64,000 bases of DNA from Gaiellasilicea sp963829845 (GCA_963829845.1 CAWHKD010000014.1:136725-200724), one strand, 5' to 3'; numbered from the stretch's first letter, positions 10,895 to 20,498 are shown. Numbers and translations are program-made. The notes: a model not told the origin generated them from the sequence alone.

Positions 10895-12213
10895 CGAAGC
10901 GACGCTTCATGCTGCTCGCGCTGCTCGTAGCCGCACTCGCGTTCCTCGCCGCCGGCTGCGGCGGCGACGACGACGAGGCCGCGGACACCGGCGGTTCGAC
11001 GACCGGGGAAGGGGCTGCGGAGGCGGTCTCCGGCAACATCAGCGTTCTCGCGGTGTGGACCGGCGCCGAGGGCGAATCTTTCCAGGCCGTCCTCGACGGT
11101 TTCAAGGAGGAGAATCCCGACGTCACGGTCAGCTACAAGTCCGCCTCCGAGCCGGCGACGGTTCTGTCGACCGCGGTCGAGGGCGGCAACCCCCCGGACA
11201 TCGCGGCGCTGCCGCAGCCCGGCTTCATGACCGACTTCGCGGAGCGTGGCGCGCTGAAGCCGATCGACTTCGCCGAGGACACGATCAAGGAGGGCTACTC
11301 CGACTCCTGGCTCGACCTCGGGAAGGTCGACGGCAAGCTCTACGGCCTCTTCTTCAAGGGGGCCAACAAGTCGACCGTCTGGTACAACGCTGCCGCCTTC
11401 GAGGACGCCGGCGTCGAGCCACCGGCCGACTGGGACGCATTCCTTGAGGCGGGCGACACGATGAAGGCATCCGGCGTCACGCCGTACTCGATCGGCGGCG
11501 CCGACGGCTGGACGCTCACCGACCTGTTCGAGAACATCTATCTCCGCACGGCGGGACCGGAGAAGTACGACCAGCTGACGAAGCACGAGATCCCGTGGAC
11601 GGACGCCTCGGTGAACGAGGCCCTGACGGAGATGGGCAAGGTGCTGCAGTCGGACAAGATCGCGGGCGGCACGTCGAGCGCCCTGCAGACGGACTTCCCG
11701 ACGTCGGTGACGCAGGTCTTCGCCGATCCGCCGAAGGCCGCGCAGGTGCTCGAGGGCGATTTCGTCGGCGGCGTCATCGCCGACGAGACGACGGCGGAGC
11801 CGGACACCGGCTTCAACGTCTACGCATTCCCGGAGATCAACGACTCCGGTCCGGTCGTGATGGGCGGCGGCGACGTGATGGTCATGTTCAAGGACAATCC
11901 GGCGGCACGGGCGCTGATCGAGTATCTCGCCACGCCCGAGGCGGCGGAGATCTGGGCCGCCAAGGGCGGATTCTCCTCCCCGAACAAGAACGTCGACACC
12001 TCGGTCTATCCGGACGAGCTGACGAAGCAGACCGCCTCTGAGCTCGCGAACGCGGAGGTCTTCCGCTTCGACATGTCCGACCTGATGCCGGGGGCCTTCG
12101 GCAGCGACGCACTCTTCACGCTGCTGCAGGACTTCCTCAAGAACCCGGACGACGTCGAGGCGATCCAGACGAAGCTCGAAGCTGCGGCCAAGTCGGCATT
12201 CAAGTCGTCCTAG
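10891..12213 (+). CDS. sugar ABC transporter substrate-binding lipoprotein
   Basis: The 440-residue protein starts with a lipoprotein signal (MTKRR, hydrophobic stretch, lipobox LAAGC with the lipidated cysteine at residue 23) and an acidic tether GGDDDEAADTGG. The body is a family-1 extracellular solute-binding protein: ISVLAVWTGAEGESFQAVLD, PDIAALPQPGFMTDFAERG, and the repeated YNAAAFEDAGVEPPADWDAF. It would sit on the outer face of the membrane and deliver an oligosaccharide to the permeases. The ligand is not readable; a trehalose/maltose-type alpha-glucoside is an inference from neighbouring GH15 and debranching genes. Confidence 0.92.
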
Positions 12214-12232
12214 GCCGGACGGAAACGACGAC

Positions 12233-13582
12233 GTGAGCAGCACGGGGGTAGGGGTGGAGTTTCCCGCAGGGGAGGCTCCACCCCCTCCGCCTCGCGCCAA
12301 CGTGTTGCGGCGCTCGCTGCTGCCGCTGAGCTTCCTCGGGCCGGCGCTGCTGCTGCTGTTCGTCTGGGTCGTCTACCCGATGGTGGCGACGATGTACCGG
12401 AGCCTGTTCAACGACCGCGGCACCGAGTTCGTCTGGTTCGACAACTACGAGCAGATCTTCACCGAGGAACGGCTTCAGACCGCGCTCAAGAACAACGCCC
12501 TCTGGGTCCTGATCGTCCCCGCGGCCGTGACCGCTGTCGGCCTGGTCTTCGCCGTCCTGACGGAGCGAATCGTCTGGTCGACGGCGTTCAAGATCTCCGT
12601 CTTCATGCCGCTCGCGATCTCGGCGTTCGCGGTCGGCATCATCTGGCGGATCATGTACCAGCAGGACCCGGACATCGGCGCGATCAACGCCGGCATCGCG
12701 ACGATCAAGGGTGAATTCGGCTCCGAGGGGGTGCTGACGCAGGCGTCGCCCTCGACTGACGACCTCACCGGCTCGACGGAGCAGGGCTTCGAGCTGCAAC
12801 AGCCGCTCGAACCGGGTGACGTGGCGTTGCTCGGCCTGACCGCGATCCGAGTGCCGGAGATCCCCGAGGACGCCGAGCCAGCGGTGAAGCCCGAGCCGCT
12901 CCAGGGCGGGATCAACGGCGTCGTCTGGCGGGACTTCAAGCCCGGCGGCGGAGGCACGGAAGGCGAGGTGGATTCCGGGGAGCTCGGCATCCCCGGCGTC
13001 ACCGTCGAGCTCCGCGACAGCGAGGACGACACGATCGACGACACCAAGACGGAGACGAACGGCACCTTCGCCTTCGACGACGTCGAGGACGGTCAGTACC
13101 ACGTCAGAGTCGCCAGCACGACGTTCGCGGAGCCGTTCGGGGGGGTCAACTGGCTCGGCGACAAGCTGATCACGCCGGCGATCATGTTCGCGTTCATCTG
13201 GTTCCAGGCTGGATTCGCGATGGTGATCACGGCCGCCGGCCTCGCGTCGATCCCCCGTGACACCCTCGAGGCGGCGCGCACCGACGGGGCGAGCGAGTGG
13301 CAGGTCTTCCGCCGGATCACGATCCCGCTGCTCGCGCCCGTGCTGACCGTCGTCTTCGTGACGCAGATCATCGGCGTGCTCAAGCTCTTCGACCTGATCC
13401 TCTCGATTGCACCCGGCTCGACCCAGGACGAGGCGGCCACGCTCGCCTTCGTCCAGTGGCAGGTCGCGTTCAGCGGCCAGAACCGCTTCGGGCTCGGCGC
13501 CGCGATCGCGACCTTCATCCTGATCCTCTTCATCCCCTTCCTGATCGTCAACGTCCGGCGCTTCCGGGCGGACACGAACTGA
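12233..13582 (+). CDS. MalF-type sugar ABC permease with a prealbumin-like domain inserted in an extracellular loop
   Basis: This 449-residue permease has helices at about 32-52, 88-110 and 120-142 and, after the insert, the usual C-terminal helices with the EAA coupling loop EAARTDGASEWQVFRRI (about 346-362). Between the third helix (IIWRIMYQQDPDIGAINAG) and the next one (LITPAIMFAFIWFQAG), where most relatives have a loop of 20-30 residues, about 150 residues are inserted. Residues 226-296 of the insert read like a CnaB/SdrD-B-type beta-sandwich: GVVWRDF, GIPGVTVELRDS, TETNGTFAFDDVEDGQYHVR. The position equals that of the P2 loop of E. coli MalF, which contacts the binding protein. The GTG start is 19 bases after the lipoprotein stop. 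Confidence 0.88.
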   Translation: MSSTGVGVEFPAGEAPPPPPRANVLRRSLLPLSFLGPALLLLFVWVVYPMVATMYRSLFNDRGTEFVWFDNYEQIFTEERLQTALKNNALWVLIVPAAVTAVGLVFAVLTERIVWSTAFKISVFMPLAISAFAVGIIWRIMYQQDPDIGAINAGIATIKGEFGSEGVLTQASPSTDDLTGSTEQGFELQQPLEPGDVALLGLTAIRVPEIPEDAEPAVKPEPLQGGINGVVWRDFKPGGGGTEGEVDSGELGIPGVTVELRDSEDDTIDDTKTETNGTFAFDDVEDGQYHVRVASTTFAEPFGGVNWLGDKLITPAIMFAFIWFQAGFAMVITAAGLASIPRDTLEAARTDGASEWQVFRRITIPLLAPVLTVVFVTQIIGVLKLFDLILSIAPGSTQDEAATLAFVQWQVAFSGQNRFGLGAAIATFILILFIPFLIVNVRRFRADTN

Positions 13583-14472
13583 TGGCCACCGTCGACACCA
13601 CGGTCGAGACCCCCGTCGATCCCGACACGCGCCTCTCAGCCAGGATCCTCCGCTTCCTGGGCAGGACGCCGGTCCACATCGTGCTCGCGCTCATCGCGGT
13701 GTTCTGGCTGATCCCGACCACCGGGCTCTTCATCACCTCATTGCTGACGCCGTCCGACGCGGCGGAGGGGCACTGGTGGACCTTCGTCACGAAGCCGAGC
13801 GCCTGGACGCTCGAGAACTACGCGAACATGTTCGACAACGAGGGGATCACGCACGCGCTTTGGGTGACCGTGCTCGTCACGATCGGCGCGACGATCGTGC
13901 CGATCCTCGTCGCCGCGCTGGCCGCCTACGCGCTTGCCTGGATCGAGTTCCCGGGGCGCGACTGGCTCTTCCTGCTGGTCGTCGGCCTCCTGCTCGTGCC
14001 GATCCAGATGGCGCTGATCCCGATCTTCCGCCTCTACAACAACCTCAACCTGTTCGACACGATCCCGGGGCTGATCCTCTTCCACTCCGCCTTCGCACTG
14101 CCGTTCGCGATCTTCCTCCTGCGCAACTTCTTCGTCGGGATCCCGAGGGATCTGATGGAGGCGGCGCGGATCGACGGCGCCTCGGAGTGGGGACTGTTCT
14201 TCAAGGTCGTGCTCCCACTCGGGCTGCCCGCGATCGCCTCGCTGGCGATCTTCCAGGTGCTCTTCGTCTGGAACGACCTCCTCGTCGGGCTCGTCCTCGC
14301 CCAGCAGAACCAGCCGATCGCGCCGGCGATCGCCGGGCAGCTGCGCCAGTTCGGCTCGAACCTCGACGTGCTCGCGCCCGCCTCCTTCTTCTCGGCGCTC
14401 GTCCCGCTGACAATCTTCGCGCTCTTCCAGCGCTACTTCGTCCAGGGCCTGCTCGCCGGCTCCGTCAAGTAA
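13582..14472 (+). CDS. MalG-type sugar ABC permease
   Basis: This 296-residue protein has six predicted helices, a cytoplasmic N-terminal tail of about 35 residues and the EAA loop MEAARIDGASEWGLFFKVVL that docks on the ATPase. The helix segment LLLVPIQMALIPIFRLYNNL is typical for the MalG-like subunit. Its ATG shares one base with the previous stop (TGATG), so the two permeases are coupled and should form the heterodimeric channel. The frame is intact. Confidence 0.92.
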   Translation: MATVDTTVETPVDPDTRLSARILRFLGRTPVHIVLALIAVFWLIPTTGLFITSLLTPSDAAEGHWWTFVTKPSAWTLENYANMFDNEGITHALWVTVLVTIGATIVPILVAALAAYALAWIEFPGRDWLFLLVVGLLLVPIQMALIPIFRLYNNLNLFDTIPGLILFHSAFALPFAIFLLRNFFVGIPRDLMEAARIDGASEWGLFFKVVLPLGLPAIASLAIFQVLFVWNDLLVGLVLAQQNQPIAPAIAGQLRQFGSNLDVLAPASFFSALVPLTIFALFQRYFVQGLLAGSVK

Positions 14473-14477
14473 CTGCG

Positions 14478-15583
14478 GTGTCGGCTCGGGTCGCGATCGT
14501 CGGCTCGGGGCTCGGCGGCTTCGTCGCCTACACGACCCTGCGCCATGCGGGACTTCAACCGGAGGAGATCGCCGTCTTCGGCATCGACGCCGACCCGGCC
14601 GGCGCCTGGCGGCCGCGCGCGGAGGCGATCCGGCAGCGGCGAATGCGCTCCGAGAGCGACGGCCACTGCGCCCCAACCTCGTTCCCGGGACTGGCCGTGC
14701 GCGAGGCCGCGCGGCGCCGCGACCCGGTTCCGCTGGTGCAGACGCGTTCTCGACCGCTACCGGCCGACCGTGGATGAGTTCCTGCGTCACGTCGCCGTGC
14801 TGCGCGAGCGCAGCCGCTGGGACGAGAGCATCGAGCTCGCCCGGATCGACCGGATCTCCGCAGCCGAGGGAGGATTCGTGGTCGGTCGCCACGGCGTCTT
14901 CCGACACGTGCTCGTCGCCACGGGCCACCCGGGCCTTGCCCTGCCAGACGAGCTGGCGGGGGATTCGCGGGTCGTCCACGCCTACGAGCCGCACGAGTAC
15001 GCCGCACGCGTCGCGGTCGTCGGCGCGGGCATGGCTGCCGCGACCGAGTGGCTGAACGCGCTCGCGGCGGGGGCCGAGGTCATATCGGTTCGCCGCCGGG
15101 AGCCGGCCAGGCGGCCGCTCAACGTCGCGAGGCCGCTGTTCAGCAAGCGCGGCCTCGCCGGCTTCTACGCCGCGCCGCCTACGCGCCGCGCGGAGCTCCT
15201 CCGCGGCCTCGGCGAGCCGTCCTATCCGCCCGGCCGAGCGTGGGACGCCCCCGTCGAGGCGGCCGAGCGCGAAGGCCGCTTCCGCGTCGCGCCCGCGCGC
15301 CGACGGCGCCGAGCAGGTCATCTGCGCCACGGGGTTCCGAGCGGGCTTCCGGCACGACCCGCTGCTGGCGCGGCTGGTCGAAGAGCACGGGCTCGAGAGC
15401 GAGGACCGCTGGATCGTGCTTGCGGACGACTCGACCGTGCCCGCGCTCACCGACGGGATGCGCACGCTGGCACTCGCCGGCGTACCCGGCCAGTGGGCGT
15501 ATCCGGCGGCCGACACGCTCGTCGGGATGAAGGTCGCCGCGCGCCGTTTCGGCCGCAGGGTGGTGTCGTGTCCTACACGCTGA
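14478..15583 (+). CDS. FAD/NAD(P)-binding protein (two frame breaks)
   Basis: The N-terminus RVAIVGSGLGGFVAY holds a Rossmann GxGxxG loop, a second one occurs at VAVVGAGMAAATEW, and the end has ICATGFRAGF, the ATG motif of two-dinucleotide-binding monooxygenase-like flavoproteins. The protein of about 368 residues therefore resembles lysine/ornithine-type flavin monooxygenases, but the substrate is unknown. Frames change near 14745 (DPVPLV to LDRYRPTVDEFL) and near 15300 (RVAPA to DGAEQVICATGF). It follows the permease by 5 bases and overlaps the next gene by 16, so it belongs to the importer operon. Confidence 0.65.
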
Positions 15584-16737
15584 GGGGCCGCGTCGAGACG
15601 AGGCTGGCCGGCGCGATCGCGCCCGTCCTCGTCGCCGCCGTGCTCGCGCCGGTCCTGCACAAGTGGTGGCCGCTCGAGCTGGTCGGCCTGATGCTCCTGA
15701 TCGGGCTGGCCCTCGACGTGCTCGTCTACCACCCGCTACTCCCGTACCAGCCCGGGTGGGCGGCCGTGCCGCTCGGACTGCTCGAGCTCGGGCTGACCCT
15801 GACCGCGGCGCGGCTGCTCGAGCTGGGCGCGCCGCTTCGGCCGGCGCTCCTCTTCTTCGTGGGCACCTGGCTGCTCGCCCAGCTGCTCGCGCACGCGGCT
15901 CTGCCGCTGCTCCACCTGACGTGGCCGGAGGACGGCGGCGAGCTCGGACGCGCCGGCGTCGGCCTCTCGGCCGCGGCACCGGCGGCGCTTCTCGCCGTGC
16001 TCGGCCTCGCGTGGGCGGTCGAGCCGCCGACCGTCCGGCTGGAGGCCGGCGTGCACCAGGGGCCGCTCGTCCTCGACCACGCCCAGACCGTCGTCGGCGA
16101 GGAAGGCGCGATCGTCCGCGGCGGCATTCGGATCACGGCCGACGACGTCACGCTGCGGAATCTGACCGTCCGCGGCGGCGAGTACGGGGTCGAGGTCCGC
16201 GAGGCCGAGAGCGTCGAGCTCGACGGCGTCGTCATCGAGTCGGCGGAGCTCGACGGGATCAACGCCCGCCAGAGCGAGCTCGAGATCCGGGACTGCGAGA
16301 TTCGCTCCCTTCCCGGAGCCGCGACACAGGGGATCGACATCTCGTTCGCGTCGCAACTGCCGCCGAGTCTCGTCGAGGACTGCCTCGTCGTCGGCGGCAG
16401 CGAGGGCATCGTCTCCCACATGGCCAATGTCATGGTCCGCGACAACCACGTCCGCTCGACGGAGCTGCGCGGGATCGCCGTCACCGAGATGTCGATGGGC
16501 GATGTCGAGGACAACCTGGTCGAGGACGCGCTCGGCATCGGCATCTTCTGCGGCGACTACTCGCACTGCTCGATCGAGGACAACCGTGTCACCGGCATGC
16601 GGACGGATCCCTCCGGCAACCCGACGCGTGCCGGGCTCGGGCTCGTCGCCCATTACTGGGCCATCGCGACCGTGGACGACAACACGCTCGAACGCCCCCC
16701 GGCATCCTTCATCGGTGCTCGCATCGAAGCTCGCTGA
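15568..16737 (+). CDS. membrane-anchored right-handed beta-helix repeat protein
   Basis: The 389-residue protein starts with about five hydrophobic helices (residues 12-160) and ends with a 220-residue parallel beta-helix of NosD/pectate-lyase type. The helix is seen as successive turns: DDVTLRNLTVRGGEYGVEVR, AESVELDGVVIESAELDGI, SELEIRDCEIRSL, VMVRDNHVRSTELRGIAV, CSIEDNRVTGM. Such folds bind or process carbohydrates, which fits the operon, but no catalytic residue is evident. The GTG start lies inside the end of the FAD gene and the 3' end overlaps the GH15-like gene by 23 bases. Confidence 0.8.
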   Translation: MSYTLRGRVETRLAGAIAPVLVAAVLAPVLHKWWPLELVGLMLLIGLALDVLVYHPLLPYQPGWAAVPLGLLELGLTLTAARLLELGAPLRPALLFFVGTWLLAQLLAHAALPLLHLTWPEDGGELGRAGVGLSAAAPAALLAVLGLAWAVEPPTVRLEAGVHQGPLVLDHAQTVVGEEGAIVRGGIRITADDVTLRNLTVRGGEYGVEVREAESVELDGVVIESAELDGINARQSELEIRDCEIRSLPGAATQGIDISFASQLPPSLVEDCLVVGGSEGIVSHMANVMVRDNHVRSTELRGIAVTEMSMGDVEDNLVEDALGIGIFCGDYSHCSIEDNRVTGMRTDPSGNPTRAGLGLVAHYWAIATVDDNTLERPPASFIGARIEAR

Positions 16738-17594
16738 CCTCCGCCAGGCAAGCGTTGCCACGATCCACGCCGGCCAGTCGCCGAGCGGCGGCTACGTCGC
16801 GTGCCCGACGTTCCCGCCGTACCGGTTCTCCTGGCTCCGCGACGGCTCCTTCATCGCGGACGCGATGAGCCGGATCGGCGAGGTCGAGAGCGCCGAGGCG
16901 TTCTTCAGCTGGGTGGCCCGGATCGTCGAGGCCGGGTTCGGCTTCGACGCCCGCTACACCCTCGACGGCGAGCGCGACCCGACCGACTGGCCGCACAGCC
17001 AGCACGATGGCTGGGGCCTCTGGCTTTGGGCGCTGCACGAGCACGCCGTTCCGGCACGGCGGCGGCGGCCGCTGGCGCGAGGCCGCCGCGGCGACCGAGG
17101 CGCATCTGAAACGCGTGCGCGAGCAGCCGTGCTTCGACTGGTGGGAGGAGCGCGCGGGCATCCACGCGGCGACGCTCGCCTGCATCGCCGCCGGGCTCGG
17201 TGACGAGCTCGACCTCTCGCGCGCGGAGGAGCGCCTGGACGCCAGCCTGCTGGTCCTGCCGTTTCTCGGGTTCGGAGCTGTCGACGTGACGCCGCTCGTC
17301 AGCCTCGGCGGCGGCGTCCACCGCCACGTCGAGGACGGCTATTACGGCGGCGGCGAGTGGCTGCTGCTGACGGCCATGCTCGGGCTCGCCGAGCCAGAGC
17401 GTGGCGAGGAGCGGCTGGAGTGGATCGCGGCGCACGCAACCCCCGACGGGGGCCTCCCCGAGCAGTCGCAGGATCACCTCCAACACCCGGACCAGTTCGA
17501 GGTCTGGGTGGCCAAGTGGGGACCGCCGCCCTCGCCTCTCCTCTGGTCACACGCGATGTTCCTGACGCTCGATCACGTTCTCCGCGGGGGCTGA
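16715..17594 (+). CDS. GH15-like glucoamylase / glucan hydrolase (one frame break)
   Basis: The protein of about 293 residues carries the GH15 substrate pocket motif FSWLRDGSFIADAM near residue 40 and HDGWGLWLWALHEH further on, then GGVHRHVEDGYYGGGEWLLL and the family-typical end with PLLWSHAMFLTL. GH15 enzymes release glucose from alpha-1,4 glucans or trehalose. It is shorter than canonical glucoamylases (over 600 residues) and lacks the N-terminal beta-sandwich, so it is a catalytic-domain-only form. The frame shifts around 17065, where HEHAVP should continue into GGRWREAAAATEAHL. It overlaps both neighbours. Confidence 0.75.
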
Positions 17595-17595
17595 G

Positions 17596-18849
17596 CTGCC
17601 GGCCCGGCTGCAGCTGATCGCCCGCACCGGCCACCCGGACTTCCTCGACCTGCCCTGGGACGAGCCGCTCGCCGAGTGGCAGCACGAGCGGCTCGTCGAG
17701 GTGATGCGCGGCATCCACCGCCACGTCGTTCGCTTCGTCGAGTACGACGGCGAGCTCGGGCCGAAGCTGTACGCGCTCAAGGAGCTGCCGGTCGAGCTGG
17801 CCCGGCGCGAGTACCGGCTCCTCCGCGCGCTCGCGGCCGACGAGATGCCGGTCGTGGAAGCGGTCGGCGTCGTCTCCGAACGAGGGGGCGAACTCGACGC
17901 GATCCTGATCACGCGCCACCTCGACTACTCGCTGCCGTTCCGGACGCTCTTCGCCCGCGGCAGCGTCCCCGACCTGCGCGGGCGACTGCTCGACGCGGGC
18001 GCCGAGCTGCTCGTCCGCCTGCATCTGGGCGGTTTCTTCTGGGGCGATTGCTCGCTCTCGAACACGCTCTTCCGCCGCGACGCAGGTGCGCTCGCGGCCT
18101 ACCTCGTCGACGCCGAGACGGGCGAGCTGCACCCACGCCTGTCGGACGGGCAGCGCGCCCACGACCTGATCATCGCCGAGGAGAACGTCGCCGGCGAGCT
18201 CGCGGACGTCGAGGCCGAGCTCGACCGCGAGGGCGAGCTGAGGCCGGAGGAGACCGCCGCCGACCTGGTCGCGCGCTACGAGTCGTTGTGGGAGGAGTTG
18301 ATGCGGGATGAGCTCTTCGCCGACGACACGCGCTACAAGATCGATGAGCGGCTGCACCGCCTGAACGAGCTCGGCTTCGACGTCGACGAGCTCGAGCTCG
18401 TCGCGGGTGACGACGGCTATCGGCTACGCCTGAACCCCCACGTCGTCGAGCCTGGCCACCACCGGCGTCGGCTGCACGCGCTCACCGGGCTCAATGCCCA
18501 GGAGAACCAGGCGCGCCGGCTCCTCAACGACCTCGCCCGCTACCGCGCTGAGCTCGACCGCAGCGGCGGACGTCCGGTACCGGAGACGGTCGCGGTGCAC
18601 CGCTGGCTCTCGGAGGTGTTCGAGCCTGCCGTCGCCGCGATCCCGCACGAGCTCTGGGGCAAGCGGGACGCCGCCGAGGTCTTCCACGAGGCGCTCGAGC
18701 ACCGCTGGTTCCTCTCCCAGGCGGCCGGTGAGGACATCGGGTTGATGCCCGCGGTCGACGCCTACGTCGCCGAGGTCCTGCGCCACGCGCCCGACGAGCG
18801 AGCGGTGCTCGAGCCGAGCGAAGCGGCGGCGGAGGACGACGAGCTCTAG
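17596..18849 (+). CDS. DUF4032 protein with Kdo/WaaP-kinase-like fold
   Basis: The protein has a lipopolysaccharide-kinase-like N-terminal lobe (KLYALKELPVELARREYRLL, with a lysine of the type that binds phosphate) and the catalytic-loop-like segment LHLGGFFWGDCSLSNTLFRR, followed by DAETGELH as the metal-binding segment. The C-terminal DUF4032 part runs from RRLNELGFDVDELEL-like residues to the end. Family similarity begins at LPARLQLIARTGHPDFLDLP, at CTG 17596; the first ordinary start is GTG 17701, which would cut off 35 conserved residues. A CTG start or a base error is likely. The stop overlaps that of the convergent cyclophilin gene. The function is unknown. Confidence 0.75.
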   Translation: MPARLQLIARTGHPDFLDLPWDEPLAEWQHERLVEVMRGIHRHVVRFVEYDGELGPKLYALKELPVELARREYRLLRALAADEMPVVEAVGVVSERGGELDAILITRHLDYSLPFRTLFARGSVPDLRGRLLDAGAELLVRLHLGGFFWGDCSLSNTLFRRDAGALAAYLVDAETGELHPRLSDGQRAHDLIIAEENVAGELADVEAELDREGELRPEETAADLVARYESLWEELMRDELFADDTRYKIDERLHRLNELGFDVDELELVAGDDGYRLRLNPHVVEPGHHRRRLHALTGLNAQENQARRLLNDLARYRAELDRSGGRPVPETVAVHRWLSEVFEPAVAAIPHELWGKRDAAEVFHEALEHRWFLSQAAGEDIGLMPAVDAYVAEVLRHAPDERAVLEPSEAAAEDDEL

Positions 18850-19301
18850 CTGATCTCGACGCGGTCGATCGTGACCGGATCGACCGGCTTGTCCCGGCCG
18901 TCGCGATCGACCATCGAGATCGCGTCGGCGACCTCCTGGCCGCTCGTCACCTTTCCGAAGACGGTGTGCTTGCCGTCCAGCCACGACGCGGCCTCGGTCG
19001 TGACGATGAAGAACTGGCTGCCGTTCGTATTCGGGCCTGCGTTCGCCATCGCGAGCGCGCCGCGCTCGACCTTGTGCTCGTTGAACTCGTCCTCGAACTG
19101 GTAGCCGGGGCCGCCGCTGCCGGTTCCCTCGGGGCAGCCGCCCTGGATCATGAATTCGGGGATGACGCGGTGGAAGATCAGCCCGTCGTAGAAGCCGTCG
19201 CCGGCGAGCTTGGTGAAGTTCTCGACCGTCTTCGGCGCCTCGTTCGGGTAGAGCTCGATCTCGATCGGGCCTTCGCTGGTGTGCAGCGTGGCTGTGGTCA
19301 T
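18846..19301 (-). CDS. peptidyl-prolyl cis-trans isomerase, cyclophilin type
   Basis: This is a complete 151-residue cytoplasmic cyclophilin without signal peptide. Active-site residues are seen in FHRVIPEFMIQGG (Arg, Phe, Met, Gln) and ANAGPNTNGSQFFI, and the substrate-binding WLDGKHTVFGKV. It catalyses proline isomerisation during folding. It is a monocistronic gene that ends convergently on the DUF4032 gene, the two stops sharing a CTAG tetranucleotide. Confidence 0.95.
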   Translation of the reverse strand: MTTATLHTSEGPIEIELYPNEAPKTVENFTKLAGDGFYDGLIFHRVIPEFMIQGGCPEGTGSGGPGYQFEDEFNEHKVERGALAMANAGPNTNGSQFFIVTTEAASWLDGKHTVFGKVTSGQEVADAISMVDRDGRDKPVDPVTIDRVEIS

Positions 19302-19367
19302 GCGGGCACGGTACTTGCTGGCGCAGAATGAGCATCCGCATCAGCGGACGCTCATCGCGCAAGACCC

Positions 19368-20480
19368 CTAAAGGATCGACGCCGCCACCCGTCGCGCCGC
19401 TTCCAGACGCTCCGGCACGGTCGGGTGCGAGAAGAGCCAGAGGTAGGCGAGCCGCGGCGGCGCTGGATCCGGAAGGTTTGCCTCGGCGAGGCGGCCAAAT
19501 GCCGACTCGAAGGCGCCCAGGTCGCCCGTCTGCACGACCGCGAAGCGGTCGCAGGCGTACTCCCAGCTGCGCGAGAGCGCCGCCTGCAGCGGCGCCAACA
19601 GGAGCCCGAGCACCGAACCGACGAGCAGGGCGAAGGGCACGACGCGCGCGTCGCCGGCGCCCGCTGCATCGATCGCCTCCGTGACGCCGTCGTCCTGGAG
19701 CAGCGCCCAGAGGACGAGCACGAAACCGACCGACCCCGCCATCGCGAGCCCCGTGCCGAGTGCGACGTGCCGGTAGCGTCGATGCCCGAGCTCGTGCGCC
19801 ACGACCGTCAGCACCTCGGGCGTCGTCGCCGTCTCGACGAGCGTGTCGTAGAGGACGACCCGCCGCGTGGCGCCGAGCCCGGAGACGTACGCATTCAGCT
19901 TGGTCGTCCGCTTGCTCGCATCGGCGACGAGCACCTCGCGCACCGGCACCCCCGCAGCGACCGCGAGACGCATGACGGCCGCGCGCAGCTCCGAGTCCTC
20001 GAGCGGCCGGAACTTGTTGAAGACGGGCTCGAGCACGACCGGCGCGACGAAGCTGAGCAGGAGGACGAGCAGTGCCGCACCGACCGAGGCGACGACCGGC
20101 CAAGACGACGAGAAGAGCACGGCGGTGCCGACGAGCCCGGCCATGCCCGCGCCGGTCAGCGCCGCGCCGATCCCGACCCCCTTGACGCGGTCGAGGGCGT
20201 ACTCCCGTCCGGACTGGCGCGAGAAGCCGAAGTCGCGCTCGTGTGTGAGCCCGAGCCAGATCGAGAGCGGGAGCCGGACGAGCGCGGAGAGGACGACGAG
20301 CAGCGCACCGAGCACGAGCGCACCAAGCGCCTCGGGCAGCGGGTCGACGACCGACGAGAACGCGTGCCCCGGGCCGGTCAGCGCGACGAGGACGAGCAGA
20401 GCCAGCCCGATCGCAAGGTCGGCGAGGATGGCGCGGTAGCGCGGATCGTGGTACCGGCGTGCGGCGTCGTGGTCACTCAC
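19368..20480 (-). CDS. M48 family membrane metalloprotease (Ste24/HtpX-like)
   Basis: The 370-residue protein has several hydrophobic helices, the zinc motif HELGH inside LTVVAHELGHRRYRHVALG, and the third ligand glutamate in SWEYACDRFAV. The arrangement with an N-terminal segment LPLSIWLGLTHERDFGFSRQ is typical for Ste24-type CAAX proteases. It would cleave membrane or prenylated-like substrates; bacterial substrates are unknown. GTG 20480 (VSDHDAARRYHD) is the preferred start; TTG 20498 in the same frame is possible. It is divergent from ftsH. Confidence 0.88.
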   Translation of the reverse strand: MSDHDAARRYHDPRYRAILADLAIGLALLVLVALTGPGHAFSSVVDPLPEALGALVLGALLVVLSALVRLPLSIWLGLTHERDFGFSRQSGREYALDRVKGVGIGAALTGAGMAGLVGTAVLFSSSWPVVASVGAALLVLLLSFVAPVVLEPVFNKFRPLEDSELRAAVMRLAVAAGVPVREVLVADASKRTTKLNAYVSGLGATRRVVLYDTLVETATTPEVLTVVAHELGHRRYRHVALGTGLAMAGSVGFVLVLWALLQDDGVTEAIDAAGAGDARVVPFALLVGSVLGLLLAPLQAALSRSWEYACDRFAVVQTGDLGAFESAFGRLAEANLPDPAPPRLAYLWLFSHPTVPERLEAARRVAASIL

Positions 20481-20498
20481 GGCAGGTGGTTGTAGCAA

